Below, piece by piece: positions 18,441 through 28,059 of a DNA stretch of 59,673 bases. How positions within the stretch are numbered: the stretch's first letter is position 1; the number at the start of each line of letters is the position of its first letter. The stretch is from Chitinophaga pinensis. GTDB lineage: Bacteria > Bacteroidota > Bacteroidia > Chitinophagales > Chitinophagaceae. Made by a program: the position numbers and the translations under genes. The notes below the pieces were generated by a model. That model worked only from the letters and a program-made list of their open reading frames with translations. It had not been told where the DNA came from and ran no database searches. The DNA lies in contig CAMBEI010000010.1 in NCBI GenBank assembly GCA_945865645.1, positions 1-59,673 on the forward strand, read 5' to 3'.

Positions 18441-18577
18441 TTTGCTAAATTACCATCAACTAATATTAAAAAAATCATTTAACTTGAACAAATTATTAAC
18501 AAGTATGGAAAATAAATTTTTTAAGTAGAAATAACAATGCTTAATATTGCTTTATATTTTAAACCAAAAAACGAGAT

Positions 18578-21346
18578 ATGAGAAAAATTACAAGCTATTT
18601 GGCTGCAATTTTATTGGCAAATATGATAACCGTATGTGCCAATGCACAAAATGTTACCATTAATGGTAATGTTAGAAATAGCGCTTCAAAAGAAGGCTCA
18701 GGAGCTGTTTCTGTTATTGTAAATGGAAATGATAAAGGTACTTTTACCGATGATAAAGGAAACTTTCAGCTGTCTGTAAAAAGCTTACCTGTTACCCTTT
18801 TAATTTCATCTATTGGTTACCAGTTACAAGAAGTAAAGATAACCAATGCCTCTTCAAAAGTGCAAATCGAATTTATTGCTTCTAACATTTTAGGACAAGA
18901 AGTAGTGGTTTCAGCTAACAGGGTTCCAGAAAAAATAATGGAGTCGCCTGTTTCAATTGAAAGAGTGAGTGCGGCTAATATTCGCAATTCACCTGTAAGT
19001 AATTACTATGATTTAGTTAATACATTAAAAGGCGTTGATGTTACTACTTCTTCACTTACTTTTAAAACACCTACAACTCGTGGTTTTAACTCAAGTGGTA
19101 ATACACGTTTTAATCAATTGGTAGATGGAATGGATAATCAGGCTCCAGGCCTTAATTTTTCTGTTGGGGCAATTATTGGTTTAAGTGAACTAGACGTGGA
19201 TAACATGGAATTATTATCCGGCGCATCTTCTGCATTATATGGTGCAGGTGGTATGAACGGAACTTTATTAATGACTAGTAAAAATCCATTTAAATATCAG
19301 GGCTTATCGGTATTAATTAAAGAAGGACTGATGAACACGGGTAGCAAAAGTAATTCTGCTGCTTCTGCTTACCATAACTGGAATATGAGATGGGCTAAAA
19401 AAGTTTCTGACAAATTTGCTTTTAAAATTAATGCAGAATTAATTCAGGCTAAAGACTGGCAAGGACAAGATTTTAGAAATTACAATAGAATTGCTATCCC
19501 TGGTGCTGTTATTGCAGGAGATAGAAAAACCGACCCTAATTATGACGGCGTAAATGTTTATGGCGATGAAACTAGTGTTGACATTCGTGCATTCTTTGGA
19601 AATATTGCAGCAAACTTACCTGGTGCGGCAAATTTTATTAATGCGAACGGATTGCTTTCTACCCCTCAAAATGTATCACGTACAGGATATACTGAAAGAG
19701 AAATACTTAATCCTAATACTATTAATTTAAAGTTAGGGGCTTCTGCTCATTATAAATTAACTGAAAATACAGAAGCAGTTTTTGCTGCTTATTGGGGCAC
19801 AGGTAATACAATTTACACCGGTTCAGACAGATATTCCCTTAAAGATTTTAAAATGGGACAATATAAGTTTGAATTAAATAGCAAAAACTGGTCATTTAGA
19901 GCTTATACTACTCAAGAAAATGCCGCAGAAGCTTTTAATACTACAGCAACTACAAGATTATTTAATGAATCTTGGAAAAAATCTGTCACAACAGATGCAG
20001 TAGGAAATCCTACTCCACAATCAACCGATTGGTATATACAATATGCTTTTTCATATTTGAGCAACAGAATGAATGGTATGACAGCTTATGATGCACACCA
20101 AGCTTCTAGAACTCTTGCAGACGTAGGAAGACCCGCAGCAAACAGCGTGGCATTTAGAACTGGATTTGACGTAATTAGAAAAAAACCTATTTCTCAAAAT
20201 GGTGGAGCCTTATTGGATAAGTCAGATTTATATGCCTTTGAAGGAACTTATAATCTTACACCAATCACTAAAAAATATGCCGACGTTATAGTAGGGGCTA
20301 ATTATAAAAAGTATCTTCTAAATTCTCAGGGTACCTTATTTGCAGATTCATCTGAAGCAATTTCCATTTACGAATTAGGTGCTTATGCTCAAGCTACTAG
20401 AAAAATCAACAACCGCTTGTCTGTTTCTGCCTCAGGTAGAGTTGATAAAAATCAAAACTTTAAAGGAAGATTTACACCAAGAGTAACTGCATTATTTAAA
20501 GTAGCTAAAAACAATAATCTTCGCTTTTCTTATCAAACTGCTTATCGTTTTCCTAGTAACCAAATGCAGTTTATTAACTTACAGGTGGGTAGCACCCGCT
20601 TAGTTGGTAGCAATGGTACATTTGGTACTTGGTTAGGCGTTGCTTCTAATCCATTATATACAGCATCTAGTGTTTTAGCTAATAATCCACAAGTTATTCA
20701 GCCAGGACAAGTAAAGCCAGAGTCGCTTAATTCATTTGAAATAGGATACAAAAGCTTACTAATGGAAAATAAATTATTAATTGATGCATATGGATTTTTT
20801 GGTCAATACAAAGATTTCTTAAGTAGAACGAGTACTGTACAAACCACCACAGGAATTGCAGCCGATATTACTAATGCTAGTAAAAGAAGATATATTTCTA
20901 TACCCGTAAATTCTCCAGGTAAAGTAAAAACATATGGCTTTGGATTTAGTGTTGATTATAGATTACCACTAAACTTTACACTAGGTGTAAATATGGCTTC
21001 AGATGTATTAACAGATGTGCCAACAACAATTATTGCATATTTTAATGCACCTAAGTATAAAGCAAATGTTAGTATTGGTAATGTAGCTTTTGGACCTAAA
21101 AAACGTTTAGGAGCTAATTTAGCTTACAGATGGGCTCAAGGATTTTATTACCAAGCAGATTTTGCAAACGGAAACATACCTGATGTGCAAACATTAGATG
21201 CACAGGTAAGTTTCAAACTTCCTAAAACAAAATCAATAATAAAGTTGGGAGCTAACAACGTATTAAATCAATATTATTATAACGCAATTGGAAACTCACA
21301 AATTGGGGGGTTATACTATTTGAGTTTTGGATTTAATGTTTATTAA
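18578..21346 (+). CDS. TonB-dependent receptor paired with FAS1 lipoprotein
   Basis: A 922-residue outer-membrane receptor. The signal peptide (about residues 1-23, ending CANAQ) precedes a CarboxypepD_reg-like domain (24-105). The plug domain starts near VVVSANRVPEKIMESPVSIE and includes TPTTRGFNSSGNTRFNQLVDG and ELLSGASSALYGAGGMNGT. A 22-strand-type barrel follows, ending with an aromatic strand, YYLSFGFNVY, as outer-membrane proteins do. Cargo is unknown. It is not SusC-sized (about 1000 residues) and no SusD follows. The next gene, 59 bases on, is a two-domain FAS1 lipoprotein, probably in the same operon. Confidence 0.9.
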   Translation: MRKITSYLAAILLANMITVCANAQNVTINGNVRNSASKEGSGAVSVIVNGNDKGTFTDDKGNFQLSVKSLPVTLLISSIGYQLQEVKITNASSKVQIEFIASNILGQEVVVSANRVPEKIMESPVSIERVSAANIRNSPVSNYYDLVNTLKGVDVTTSSLTFKTPTTRGFNSSGNTRFNQLVDGMDNQAPGLNFSVGAIIGLSELDVDNMELLSGASSALYGAGGMNGTLLMTSKNPFKYQGLSVLIKEGLMNTGSKSNSAASAYHNWNMRWAKKVSDKFAFKINAELIQAKDWQGQDFRNYNRIAIPGAVIAGDRKTDPNYDGVNVYGDETSVDIRAFFGNIAANLPGAANFINANGLLSTPQNVSRTGYTEREILNPNTINLKLGASAHYKLTENTEAVFAAYWGTGNTIYTGSDRYSLKDFKMGQYKFELNSKNWSFRAYTTQENAAEAFNTTATTRLFNESWKKSVTTDAVGNPTPQSTDWYIQYAFSYLSNRMNGMTAYDAHQASRTLADVGRPAANSVAFRTGFDVIRKKPISQNGGALLDKSDLYAFEGTYNLTPITKKYADVIVGANYKKYLLNSQGTLFADSSEAISIYELGAYAQATRKINNRLSVSASGRVDKNQNFKGRFTPRVTALFKVAKNNNLRFSYQTAYRFPSNQMQFINLQVGSTRLVGSNGTFGTWLGVASNPLYTASSVLANNPQVIQPGQVKPESLNSFEIGYKSLLMENKLLIDAYGFFGQYKDFLSRTSTVQTTTGIAADITNASKRRYISIPVNSPGKVKTYGFGFSVDYRLPLNFTLGVNMASDVLTDVPTTIIAYFNAPKYKANVSIGNVAFGPKKRLGANLAYRWAQGFYYQADFANGNIPDVQTLDAQVSFKLPKTKSIIKLGANNVLNQYYYNAIGNSQIGGLYYLSFGFNVY

Positions 21347-21405
21347 TATTATCAGTTAACCCATTCCAGTAACTAATGCAAATTTTTAATTTTAAAATTA
21401 CTATA

Positions 21406-22638
21406 ATGAAAAAAATAAACTACAAATTACTACTATTGCTCTCTACTGTAGTTTTTATTACTTCTTGTAATAAAGATTTGGAGCAGTTTGCGCCAATAAC
21501 TGTACCCGGTTACCCAACAGGTAATGGTATTGCAGCTACTATTGCCCTTAACCCCAACGACAGTTTGTTCAGTAAACTTATTGTTAGATCAGGGATGTCA
21601 ACTACGCTTAATGACTTAACAAAAAGCTTTACTCTTTTTGCCGTAGATAATCCAGGAATGAGAATTTTTGTTAATGCAGCTTCTGGTGGTCTTATTCCTA
21701 TAGCAGCTCCCGATGCTGTGCATGCTAATTTTATTTCTACACTAATACCTGCTGCAAGCGCTGCTGGTATTATTAACTACAACACAATTGGTCAGAAATT
21801 TCTCGCAGCTAATATAAGTTCTGCTTTTCCAAATTACCCTTTAACATCTCAGATTATACTTGACCCTGCGCAGCCTTTTGTAAGAATGAACATTTTTCCA
21901 GTAAGAGGCACAGCTTATTCTTATGTAAATAATCTTCCAATAACAGTTGCAGGTTTAGATCAGCTTGCAGCAAACGGAGTAATTCATCATACTTATACCA
22001 TCGTAGCTCCTCCAACTGCTACTTTAAAAGCTATGATCGCAGGCGAATCAACACTTTCTTATTTTAGAGCTGCTATTGCTCGTGCAGATAGTGGTACTGT
22101 TGCAGGAACATCTCAGTTTGATTTCTTATTAAATTATGGCGTTACTAATATGACTGTTTTAGCTCCTAATGATGCTGCTTTTCAGAGTCTAGTTTTTGGA
22201 TTAGTTTACTCACAGGTTTTTGCAGCTACCGGAAGTACTGCACTTGCAACCGCATTCGCTAATGGCGCTGTAGCCGTTGGTCCAGCTTTTTTAAGTACCA
22301 ATAATGTAACTACAGCACAAATAAAAGGGATTATAGCGTATCATTTATTGGCTACTAAAACAACTTCATACCAACCAAATATTAGGGTTTTTTCTGTTAA
22401 CATTCCAGCTACACCAACTTTTATAAAAACCTTGGTAAATGGTGCTTTTGATGCTCATCCAGGTATATTAGCTAAGGCAACTTATGCTGGCCCCTTTGCT
22501 ATAGGTGCAACTTTTACAGGATTAGGTAACTTTGGAGGAGCTCCTTACAGTGGCACCCCAGCAAATGCAGTTGCTATTGATAAACATGCAGTAAATGGCG
22601 TTTATCACATTATAGATAAAGTGTTATTACCACAATAA
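21406..22638 (+). CDS. Fasciclin (FAS1) domain lipoprotein
   Basis: A 410-residue lipoprotein. The signal peptide ends VFITSCNKD (lipobox, Cys about 20 from the chosen ATG at 21406; an upstream in-frame ATG at 21376 adds ten residues and spoils the n-region). Two FAS1 modules follow: one around LIVRSGMSTTLNDLTKSFTL to GVIHHTYTIV, the second around FDFLLNYGVTNMTVLAPNDA to AVNGVYHIIDKVLLP. FAS1 domains are adhesive beta-wedge folds. Following a TonB receptor in one operon, this one may act as a surface partner in the role SusD plays elsewhere; that is inference. It is closed by a strong terminator. Confidence 0.88.
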   Translation: MKKINYKLLLLLSTVVFITSCNKDLEQFAPITVPGYPTGNGIAATIALNPNDSLFSKLIVRSGMSTTLNDLTKSFTLFAVDNPGMRIFVNAASGGLIPIAAPDAVHANFISTLIPAASAAGIINYNTIGQKFLAANISSAFPNYPLTSQIILDPAQPFVRMNIFPVRGTAYSYVNNLPITVAGLDQLAANGVIHHTYTIVAPPTATLKAMIAGESTLSYFRAAIARADSGTVAGTSQFDFLLNYGVTNMTVLAPNDAAFQSLVFGLVYSQVFAATGSTALATAFANGAVAVGPAFLSTNNVTTAQIKGIIAYHLLATKTTSYQPNIRVFSVNIPATPTFIKTLVNGAFDAHPGILAKATYAGPFAIGATFTGLGNFGGAPYSGTPANAVAIDKHAVNGVYHIIDKVLLPQ

Positions 22639-22645
22639 AATATTG

Positions 22646-22702
22646 ATATTCTCATAAAAAAAGTGGACTTCATATTGAAGTCCACTTTTTTTATGAGAAT
22701 AT
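22646..22702. terminator. Bidirectional terminator, 26-bp perfect inverted repeat
   Basis: Arms 22646-22671 and 22677-22702 are perfect complements around a 5-base loop (ATATT). Each GC-containing core (GTGGACTTC) is flanked by A7 on one side and T7 on the other, so it serves as an intrinsic terminator on both strands. It lies between the convergent FAS1 gene and ychF. Confidence 0.9.
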
Positions 22703-22711
22703 ATTTTTTAC

Positions 22712-23809
22712 TTATACATTAAACCTAAAATGCATGACATCGCCATCCTGCACTAAGTATTCTTTACCTTCAATTCGTAGTCGTCCGTTTTCTCTGCAGG
22801 CAGCTTCTGATCCGTATTTTATAAAATCATCATATGCAATAACCTCGGCTTTAATAAAACCCTTTTCAAAATCGGAGTGAATCACACTTGCTGCCTGTGG
22901 CGCTTTCCAGCCTTTCTCAATCGTCCATGCCCTTACTTCCTGAACACCTGCAGTGAAATAGGTTGATAGGTTTAAAAGTTTATAAGTAGAGTGAATTAAC
23001 CTATCTAATGCAGGCTCTAACATCTTGTATTCTTCCATAAACATACCTTTGTCCTCTATGCTTTCAAACTCGGCAATCTGCGCTTCAATTGCATTGGTCA
23101 TCACAATTACTTCATTGCCTTCGTTCTTTACCGCCTCAATTAATGCAGCAGAATATTTGTTGCCGGTATGCATACTGGCTTCATCTACATTGGCTACATA
23201 TAAAATATGTTTATCGGTAAGTAAAAATAAATCTGAAATAGCTGATTTATCTTCCTTGCTCAACTCCAGAGTAATAATATTTTTTCCCTCATCTAAATGT
23301 TTTTTACAACTGATTAGTGTATCTAATTCAACTTTCATTTTTGGATCTGTTTTGGCTAACTTTTCGGTACGCTGCATTTTCTTTTCTACGCTTTCTAAAT
23401 CCTTCAACTGTAATTCTGTTTCAATAATTTCTTTATCACTAATAGGGTTTATTGGTCCCTCGTCCCTTAAAATATTTTCGTCTTCAAAACAACGTATCAC
23501 ATGAATAATTGCATCTACTTCACGTATATTGGCTAAAAATTTATTCCCCAAGCCTTCGCCTTTACTAGCTCCACGTACCAGCCCGGCTATATCTACAATC
23601 TCAATCTGTGTGGGTACAGTTCTATCTGGTATCACTAATTCAGCCAACTTATCTATACGATGGTCGGGTACGTTTACTAGCCCTGTGTTGGGTTCTATAG
23701 TACAAAAACGATAATTGCTTGCTTGTGCCTTGGCGCTGTTACTTACCGCATTAAATAAAGTGGATTTGCCCACATTGGGTAATCCTACTATTCCTGCTTT
23801 TAAAGCCAT
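22712..23809 (-). CDS. ychF: Redox-regulated ATPase YchF (OLA1 family)
   Basis: A 365-residue Obg-related P-loop ATPase that binds ribosomes and is involved in stress responses. It starts [20 protein letters not shown], with the G1 loop [25 protein letters not shown] is the G3/switch region. The base-recognition motif reads YVANVDEA rather than NKxD, as expected for the ATP-preferring YchF group. A coiled-coil helical domain occupies the middle, and the C-terminal TGS domain ends with [18 protein letters not shown]. Length is standard. A TACCTTTG box lies 25 bases upstream. Confidence 0.97.
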   Translation of the reverse strand: MALKAGIVGLPNVGKSTLFNAVSNSAKAQASNYRFCTIEPNTGLVNVPDHRIDKLAELVIPDRTVPTQIEIVDIAGLVRGASKGEGLGNKFLANIREVDAIIHVIRCFEDENILRDEGPINPISDKEIIETELQLKDLESVEKKMQRTEKLAKTDPKMKVELDTLISCKKHLDEGKNIITLELSKEDKSAISDLFLLTDKHILYVANVDEASMHTGNKYSAALIEAVKNEGNEVIVMTNAIEAQIAEFESIEDKGMFMEEYKMLEPALDRLIHSTYKLLNLSTYFTAGVQEVRAWTIEKGWKAPQAASVIHSDFEKGFIKAEVIAYDDFIKYGSEAACRENGRLRIEGKEYLVQDGDVMHFRFNV

Positions 23810-23834
23810 GTCTGTTTTTTTTTGATTGCGGCTG

Positions 23835-23842
23835 CAAAGGTA
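23835..23842 (-). promoter_or_regulatory. -7 box of ychF
   Basis: The minus strand reads TACCTTTG at 23842-23835, matching TAnnTTTG. It ends 25 bases before the ychF ATG. Confidence 0.6.
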
Positions 23843-23992
23843 AGGATTGGCGAATTATTTTAATTGATGAATTTTACAAGTTATGCTTAATACGCAATTA
23901 CCCATCAGGTATAGTAAAAGTTTGAAATGAAATAAGTAACTTTCCACATCTTACAATTAAAATTTTAAATGTGTCACTTTTAACTTTATTAT

Positions 23993-25480
23993 ATGGCATT
24001 AAGTAGAATTTGGTCCGCATTTATTATTATAGCATTTCTAGTAGCAGTTTTTAGCATGTTTAACGGGGATGAAAAAATATTTTCTCGAATGATAGTTGGC
24101 AAATCATCCGATAAATACGACAGTACTTTTTATTTTGCCATCGGTTCACCAGTAACTCAAAAATTGTCTCCAGCATATGCCGATTTTTTAAAAGAATATG
24201 GTTATTATAAAACAGACTCTTTAAATAAAGTATCTGTTCTGTTAACTGATAATCTTGCTAGCGATTCAGTTGTTATCATCAAGAGAAATAACCCACAACT
24301 TAAAATATTCACTTATGTATCGATACAAAAAAAATTGATACGAAAAGTTGATGGTATTATTGAAACTGCTAAGAACTCTGTTATGGACATTATTTTGCCT
24401 TTAATTGGTATTCTTGCCTTATTCATGGGCTTTTTAAGCATAGCAGAAAGGGCAGGTGGTATCAGGGTTTTATCAAAAATAATTTGGCCATTTTTTTCTA
24501 AAATATTTCCAGATGTACCCAAGGGGCATCCTGCAACCGGCCATATGATGATGAATTTTTCGGCTAACTTATTAAATCTTGATAATGCAGCAACTCCATT
24601 TGGATTAAAAGCAATGGAAAGCTTGCAGGAGTTAAATCCAAACAAAGCAGTAGCTTCTAATGCTCAAATTATGTTTTTAGCTCTGCACGCTTCAGGATTA
24701 ACCCTTATTCCTGTAACTATTATTGCATTTAGATCGGGTTTGGGAGCACAAAATGCTACCGATATTTTTATCCCCTGCATGATTGCCACATTTGTAGCTA
24801 CGATGGCTGCAATGCTCATTGTTTCAATTAAACAAAAGATAAATGTATTTCAACCAGTAATTTTAGCTTGGGTATTGGGTATATCAGCACTTATAACTTT
24901 ACTGGTTTTATATGTCACTCACCTTAATGCATCTTATGCGCAAACATTTTCAGGTATCTTAAGTAATGGTCTTATACTTACCCTATTTTTTTTGATAGTG
25001 GCAGGTGCTTTATATAAAAAAATTGATGTGTTTGATGCTTTTGTAGATGGGGCCAAGGGTGGTTTTGAAACAGCGATTCGTATTCTTCCTTATATAGTTG
25101 GTATGTTGGCTGCTATAAGTTTATTAAGAACAAGCGGAACATTTGACGTAATTATTAATGGAGTAAAAACATTATTTGCAGCAATGGGAACTGACACTCG
25201 TTTTGTAGATGGTTTACCCACAGCCTTAATTAAACCCCTCAGTGGTAGCGGTGCTAGGGGCATGATGATTGATACGATGAAAACATTTGGGGCCGATTCT
25301 TTTGCCGGACGATTAGCCTGTATACTACAAGGATCTTCCGATACTACTTTTTATGTGATTGCTGTTTATTTTGGATCGGTTAGTATAAAAAATACACGCT
25401 ATGCTGTGGGAGCTATGCTACTTGCAGATTTGGCGGGCATTATAACTTCAATTATTTTGGCATATTTGTTTTTTGGGTAA
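23993..25480 (+). CDS. Fused SpmA-SpmB nucleoside-recognition membrane protein
   Basis: A 495-residue polytopic membrane protein combining two nucleoside-recognition (gate) domains that are separate proteins, SpmA and SpmB, in Bacillus. The SpmA-like half (about 120-290) has FLSIAERAGGIRVLSKIIWP and NLDNAATPFGLKAMESLQEL. The SpmB-like half (about 330-495) has DAFVDGAKGGFETAIRILPY, IKPLSGSGARGMMIDTMKTF and LQGSSDTTFYVIAVYFG. An N-terminal segment with one membrane helix and about 90 extracytoplasmic residues precedes the first domain. The organism is not expected to sporulate, so the role must be transport or signalling. The fusion is common in Bacteroidota. Confidence 0.88.
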   Translation: MALSRIWSAFIIIAFLVAVFSMFNGDEKIFSRMIVGKSSDKYDSTFYFAIGSPVTQKLSPAYADFLKEYGYYKTDSLNKVSVLLTDNLASDSVVIIKRNNPQLKIFTYVSIQKKLIRKVDGIIETAKNSVMDIILPLIGILALFMGFLSIAERAGGIRVLSKIIWPFFSKIFPDVPKGHPATGHMMMNFSANLLNLDNAATPFGLKAMESLQELNPNKAVASNAQIMFLALHASGLTLIPVTIIAFRSGLGAQNATDIFIPCMIATFVATMAAMLIVSIKQKINVFQPVILAWVLGISALITLLVLYVTHLNASYAQTFSGILSNGLILTLFFLIVAGALYKKIDVFDAFVDGAKGGFETAIRILPYIVGMLAAISLLRTSGTFDVIINGVKTLFAAMGTDTRFVDGLPTALIKPLSGSGARGMMIDTMKTFGADSFAGRLACILQGSSDTTFYVIAVYFGSVSIKNTRYAVGAMLLADLAGIITSIILAYLFFG

Positions 25481-25484
25481 GTAG

Positions 25485-25540
25485 TAAACACTAAAAAAAA
25501 GGTTATCTCAATTTTGAGACAACCTTTTTTTTAGTGTTTA
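25485..25540. terminator. Bidirectional terminator between spmAB and the DUF4397 gene
   Basis: Arms 25485-25510 and 25515-25540 form a 26-base inverted repeat around a 4-base loop, with A8 and T8 flanking the core. One pair is imperfect: A opposite C in the plus transcript but G opposite U in the minus transcript, so the hairpin is slightly better for the minus-strand operon. Confidence 0.88.
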
Positions 25541-25546
25541 TTATTG

Positions 25547-26323
25547 TTAATAAGTTGCGAATGTAGAAACGACTTTTGTTCCACTGTAACTCCCGTTATA
25601 GGCTGAGGTATAACTTCTTGTTGGGACTAAACTAGGAATTAATTGCTTTACTAGCAATGGGCTAGTAGTGCCTGTAGCATAAACATATAAGGTATCTGTT
25701 TTGCCTGATGCATAAGGTATAAAGTCTGTAACCGAAGTGGTTGCCACATTTCTAAATACGGGAAGACTGGTAGTTAATACAGGAGCTCCTCCAATAAATA
25801 CAGGCGTACCAGGTAAATTTCTATAAGAATATACATCTACATTAGCTACAGCCGTTGCATTATATACAAAATTGGCAAATCGAAGTCTGGATGTTGTGTC
25901 TGTTGGTATTACGATGTTATTTAATACCGTAGCTTGCTTAACACTCGTTATGGTATCATAAGTAAAAATGGTATAGCTTTTTTCTGCAATAATACTCTGT
26001 GAAAAGGTAATTGGGGTTTGCGTTGTTGCAGGTAAAGTGTCCTTTATTAAAAAATTTCTAGATCCCGCATCTACTCTAAACCCATAAGCTGTAGAAGGAA
26101 AGACAGCCCCGTACACTAATGTAGCACCTGAAACCGCAACCCCATCTACATATATATAATTACGTGTAGCTTTTACCGTCGCATTAAAAACTTGCACAAC
26201 AGCTGATGTGTTTGAATTAGGTAAAACTGTACCTGTAAGCTCCACCTGTTTGTTGCATGAAAAGTAAAGTAAAGACAATGATACAATTCCTAATTTTATA
26301 ATAATTTTTTTAGAATATTTCAT
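25547..26323 (-). CDS. DUF4397 domain lipoprotein
   Basis: A 258-residue lipoprotein with lipobox LLYFSCNKQ (Cys about 23). The body is two similar beta-rich halves: VVQVFNATVKATRNYIYVDG with DAGSRNFLIKD, and LRFANFVYNATAVANVDVYS with a YVYATG segment near the end. This is the DUF4397 pattern of a repeated Ig-like or beta-propeller-like module. Function is unknown. It starts 24 bases after the SusD-like gene and ends at the shared terminator, so it is the last gene of the SusC-SusD operon and is probably a surface accessory protein of that complex. Confidence 0.8.
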   Translation of the reverse strand: MKYSKKIIIKLGIVSLSLLYFSCNKQVELTGTVLPNSNTSAVVQVFNATVKATRNYIYVDGVAVSGATLVYGAVFPSTAYGFRVDAGSRNFLIKDTLPATTQTPITFSQSIIAEKSYTIFTYDTITSVKQATVLNNIVIPTDTTSRLRFANFVYNATAVANVDVYSYRNLPGTPVFIGGAPVLTTSLPVFRNVATTSVTDFIPYASGKTDTLYVYATGTTSPLLVKQLIPSLVPTRSYTSAYNGSYSGTKVVSTFATY

Positions 26324-26347
26324 ATAATTTATTTTCTTGTTAATAAT

Positions 26348-28024
26348 TTATGGGAATGTAAACCAACATGGATAAGTGATATAATCTAAATTTTGATATG
26401 CTCCAATCCTTGTTAACTCAGGCACATTATATAAATATTCTGAATTATATCTCGGCCTGCATCTATAAGCATACTTGCCATTATTAGTTGATGTTAAATA
26501 GTTTATTGGTGAAGTTGGGGGAGGTGTAAAATTAGCATATACTTGTCCGCCTGTTGATGGGTCAATATCAGTGTAATGATATTTTCGCATGTCTGTCCAC
26601 GTTTGGTGTGTTCCCCAACCATATAATGCAATATATTTTTGTAACATAATCATTGTTAATGTTAAGTTGGCCGAACTGGTTGGTACAACCGAAGCATTTG
26701 ACATGTATGCATCTTTCATTGCAGGTGTAATTACTTTAGATGCAGGAATTTTTGATGCATAAGTAGTAGTTAGCATATCAAAGTTTAAACTTATTGCATT
26801 GGTATATGCAGTAAGAGCTGTTGTTTTATCGCCTTTACGAAATGCGGCTTCTGCAAGTGAAAATTGCATTTCAGAAGCGGTCATCATTGGCCATGGTCCT
26901 CCATTTGAATATACATACTTAGCACTATCATTTGTGCCTGTTGTTGAATTTTGGGTAGGATGTCTCCAAAAATTTTTTGGGTAATTACTTGTAGGGGTTG
27001 TGCCACTTAGATACTGCGACATTCCTAACCAGGGAGATACGCCTTTAAATGTTCCATTTGCGTTTTCGCTTAACATATACCATGTTCTTGGATCGGTTAC
27101 TCCGGTAAAAGCTCCTGCATTTAAACCCGACATTAGATCAGCTATATAACCACCCTGACGCATAGTTCCAATATTTGAACGAGTAGGACCAAAGTAGCTA
27201 TTAAAGCCATTACTTGAGTTTACTGTAGAAAATGTGGCTAAAGCATTATCCGCATTAGAACTTTGCGAAAGATTTGCATATTTGATAACAGAATCTGCAT
27301 AGCCGTTTGTTGTAAAAATAGTTTTACTACTTAAATCAATATAAGAACGCGCTAAGATGCCATAAACAAATTTTTTCCATTTGTTTATATTACCACCCAA
27401 AAAATAAGCATCGCTTTGTGCAAGGTTTGCTGGACTTACATTACCATCTGTTCTGCTTAGATTACTTAATGCCCTATGGCATATTACTCTGCAACTATCA
27501 TAAAATTCAGGCTGCGAATCATAATTAAATTGAGATTGGCTGGTGTTAAATGCTTCTTTTAATATAGCTTCTCCATACTGGTTGGTTAGTTCAAGCCAGT
27601 CCCAAGCTCTAATGGCTTGTGCCACACCTACAAAATCCCATTTTTGTTGTTCAGTACCCCATTGAATGATTCTATTTACATTTTGTCCGTGCCCATAATA
27701 AACTGTAGCCCAAATACCTCCTGTATTATCACTGCTTATAGTACCTCCCATAGATCCGTAATTTTCACCTGAGGCTGTAGATCCCCAATATTGAATGTAA
27801 CGTCCTAGCAATACATCATCTATCTGCACACCATAGTTTGAGCCTGCAGCAGAATTATAAGCACTTAATCCTCCAATTACCCCTGGCAATATAGTTTCAA
27901 TGGGAACTATAACCGGTGCATTTGGGTTTAAATAAGCTTCATCAATTTTTTTCTTACAGGATGCCATCCCCAATAAGCAAAAGCCTGTGAGAAAAAGTGT
28001 TGTTTTTAAAATATTGTTTTGCAT
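26348..28024 (-). CDS. SusD/RagB-like nutrient-binding lipoprotein
   Basis: A 558-residue surface lipoprotein of the SusD-like family (the SusD-like_2 subgroup by its overall pattern). The signal peptide ends LLGMASCKKK, giving lipid attachment at Cys23. TPR-like helices supply the scaffold: KWDFVGVAQAIRAWDWLELT, NKWKKFVYGILARSYIDLS and MTASEMQFSLAEAAFRKGDK are typical. It ends with the QKYIALYGWGTHQTWTDMRK block and a final RRYNSEYLYN-like region (here RPRYNSEYLYNVPE). It should cap the SusC channel encoded 35 bases upstream. No glycoside hydrolase or peptidase is in the operon, so the ligand is unknown. Confidence 0.92.
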   Translation of the reverse strand: MQNNILKTTLFLTGFCLLGMASCKKKIDEAYLNPNAPVIVPIETILPGVIGGLSAYNSAAGSNYGVQIDDVLLGRYIQYWGSTASGENYGSMGGTISSDNTGGIWATVYYGHGQNVNRIIQWGTEQQKWDFVGVAQAIRAWDWLELTNQYGEAILKEAFNTSQSQFNYDSQPEFYDSCRVICHRALSNLSRTDGNVSPANLAQSDAYFLGGNINKWKKFVYGILARSYIDLSSKTIFTTNGYADSVIKYANLSQSSNADNALATFSTVNSSNGFNSYFGPTRSNIGTMRQGGYIADLMSGLNAGAFTGVTDPRTWYMLSENANGTFKGVSPWLGMSQYLSGTTPTSNYPKNFWRHPTQNSTTGTNDSAKYVYSNGGPWPMMTASEMQFSLAEAAFRKGDKTTALTAYTNAISLNFDMLTTTYASKIPASKVITPAMKDAYMSNASVVPTSSANLTLTMIMLQKYIALYGWGTHQTWTDMRKYHYTDIDPSTGGQVYANFTPPPTSPINYLTSTNNGKYAYRCRPRYNSEYLYNVPELTRIGAYQNLDYITYPCWFTFP

Positions 28025-28059
28025 AATTTTTTATTTATTTTTTTATTTAAATTTTATTA

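Noticed and set aside
23025..23504. A 159-codon plus-strand open frame
   Set aside because: It is antisense to ychF, whose domains are complete and conserved.
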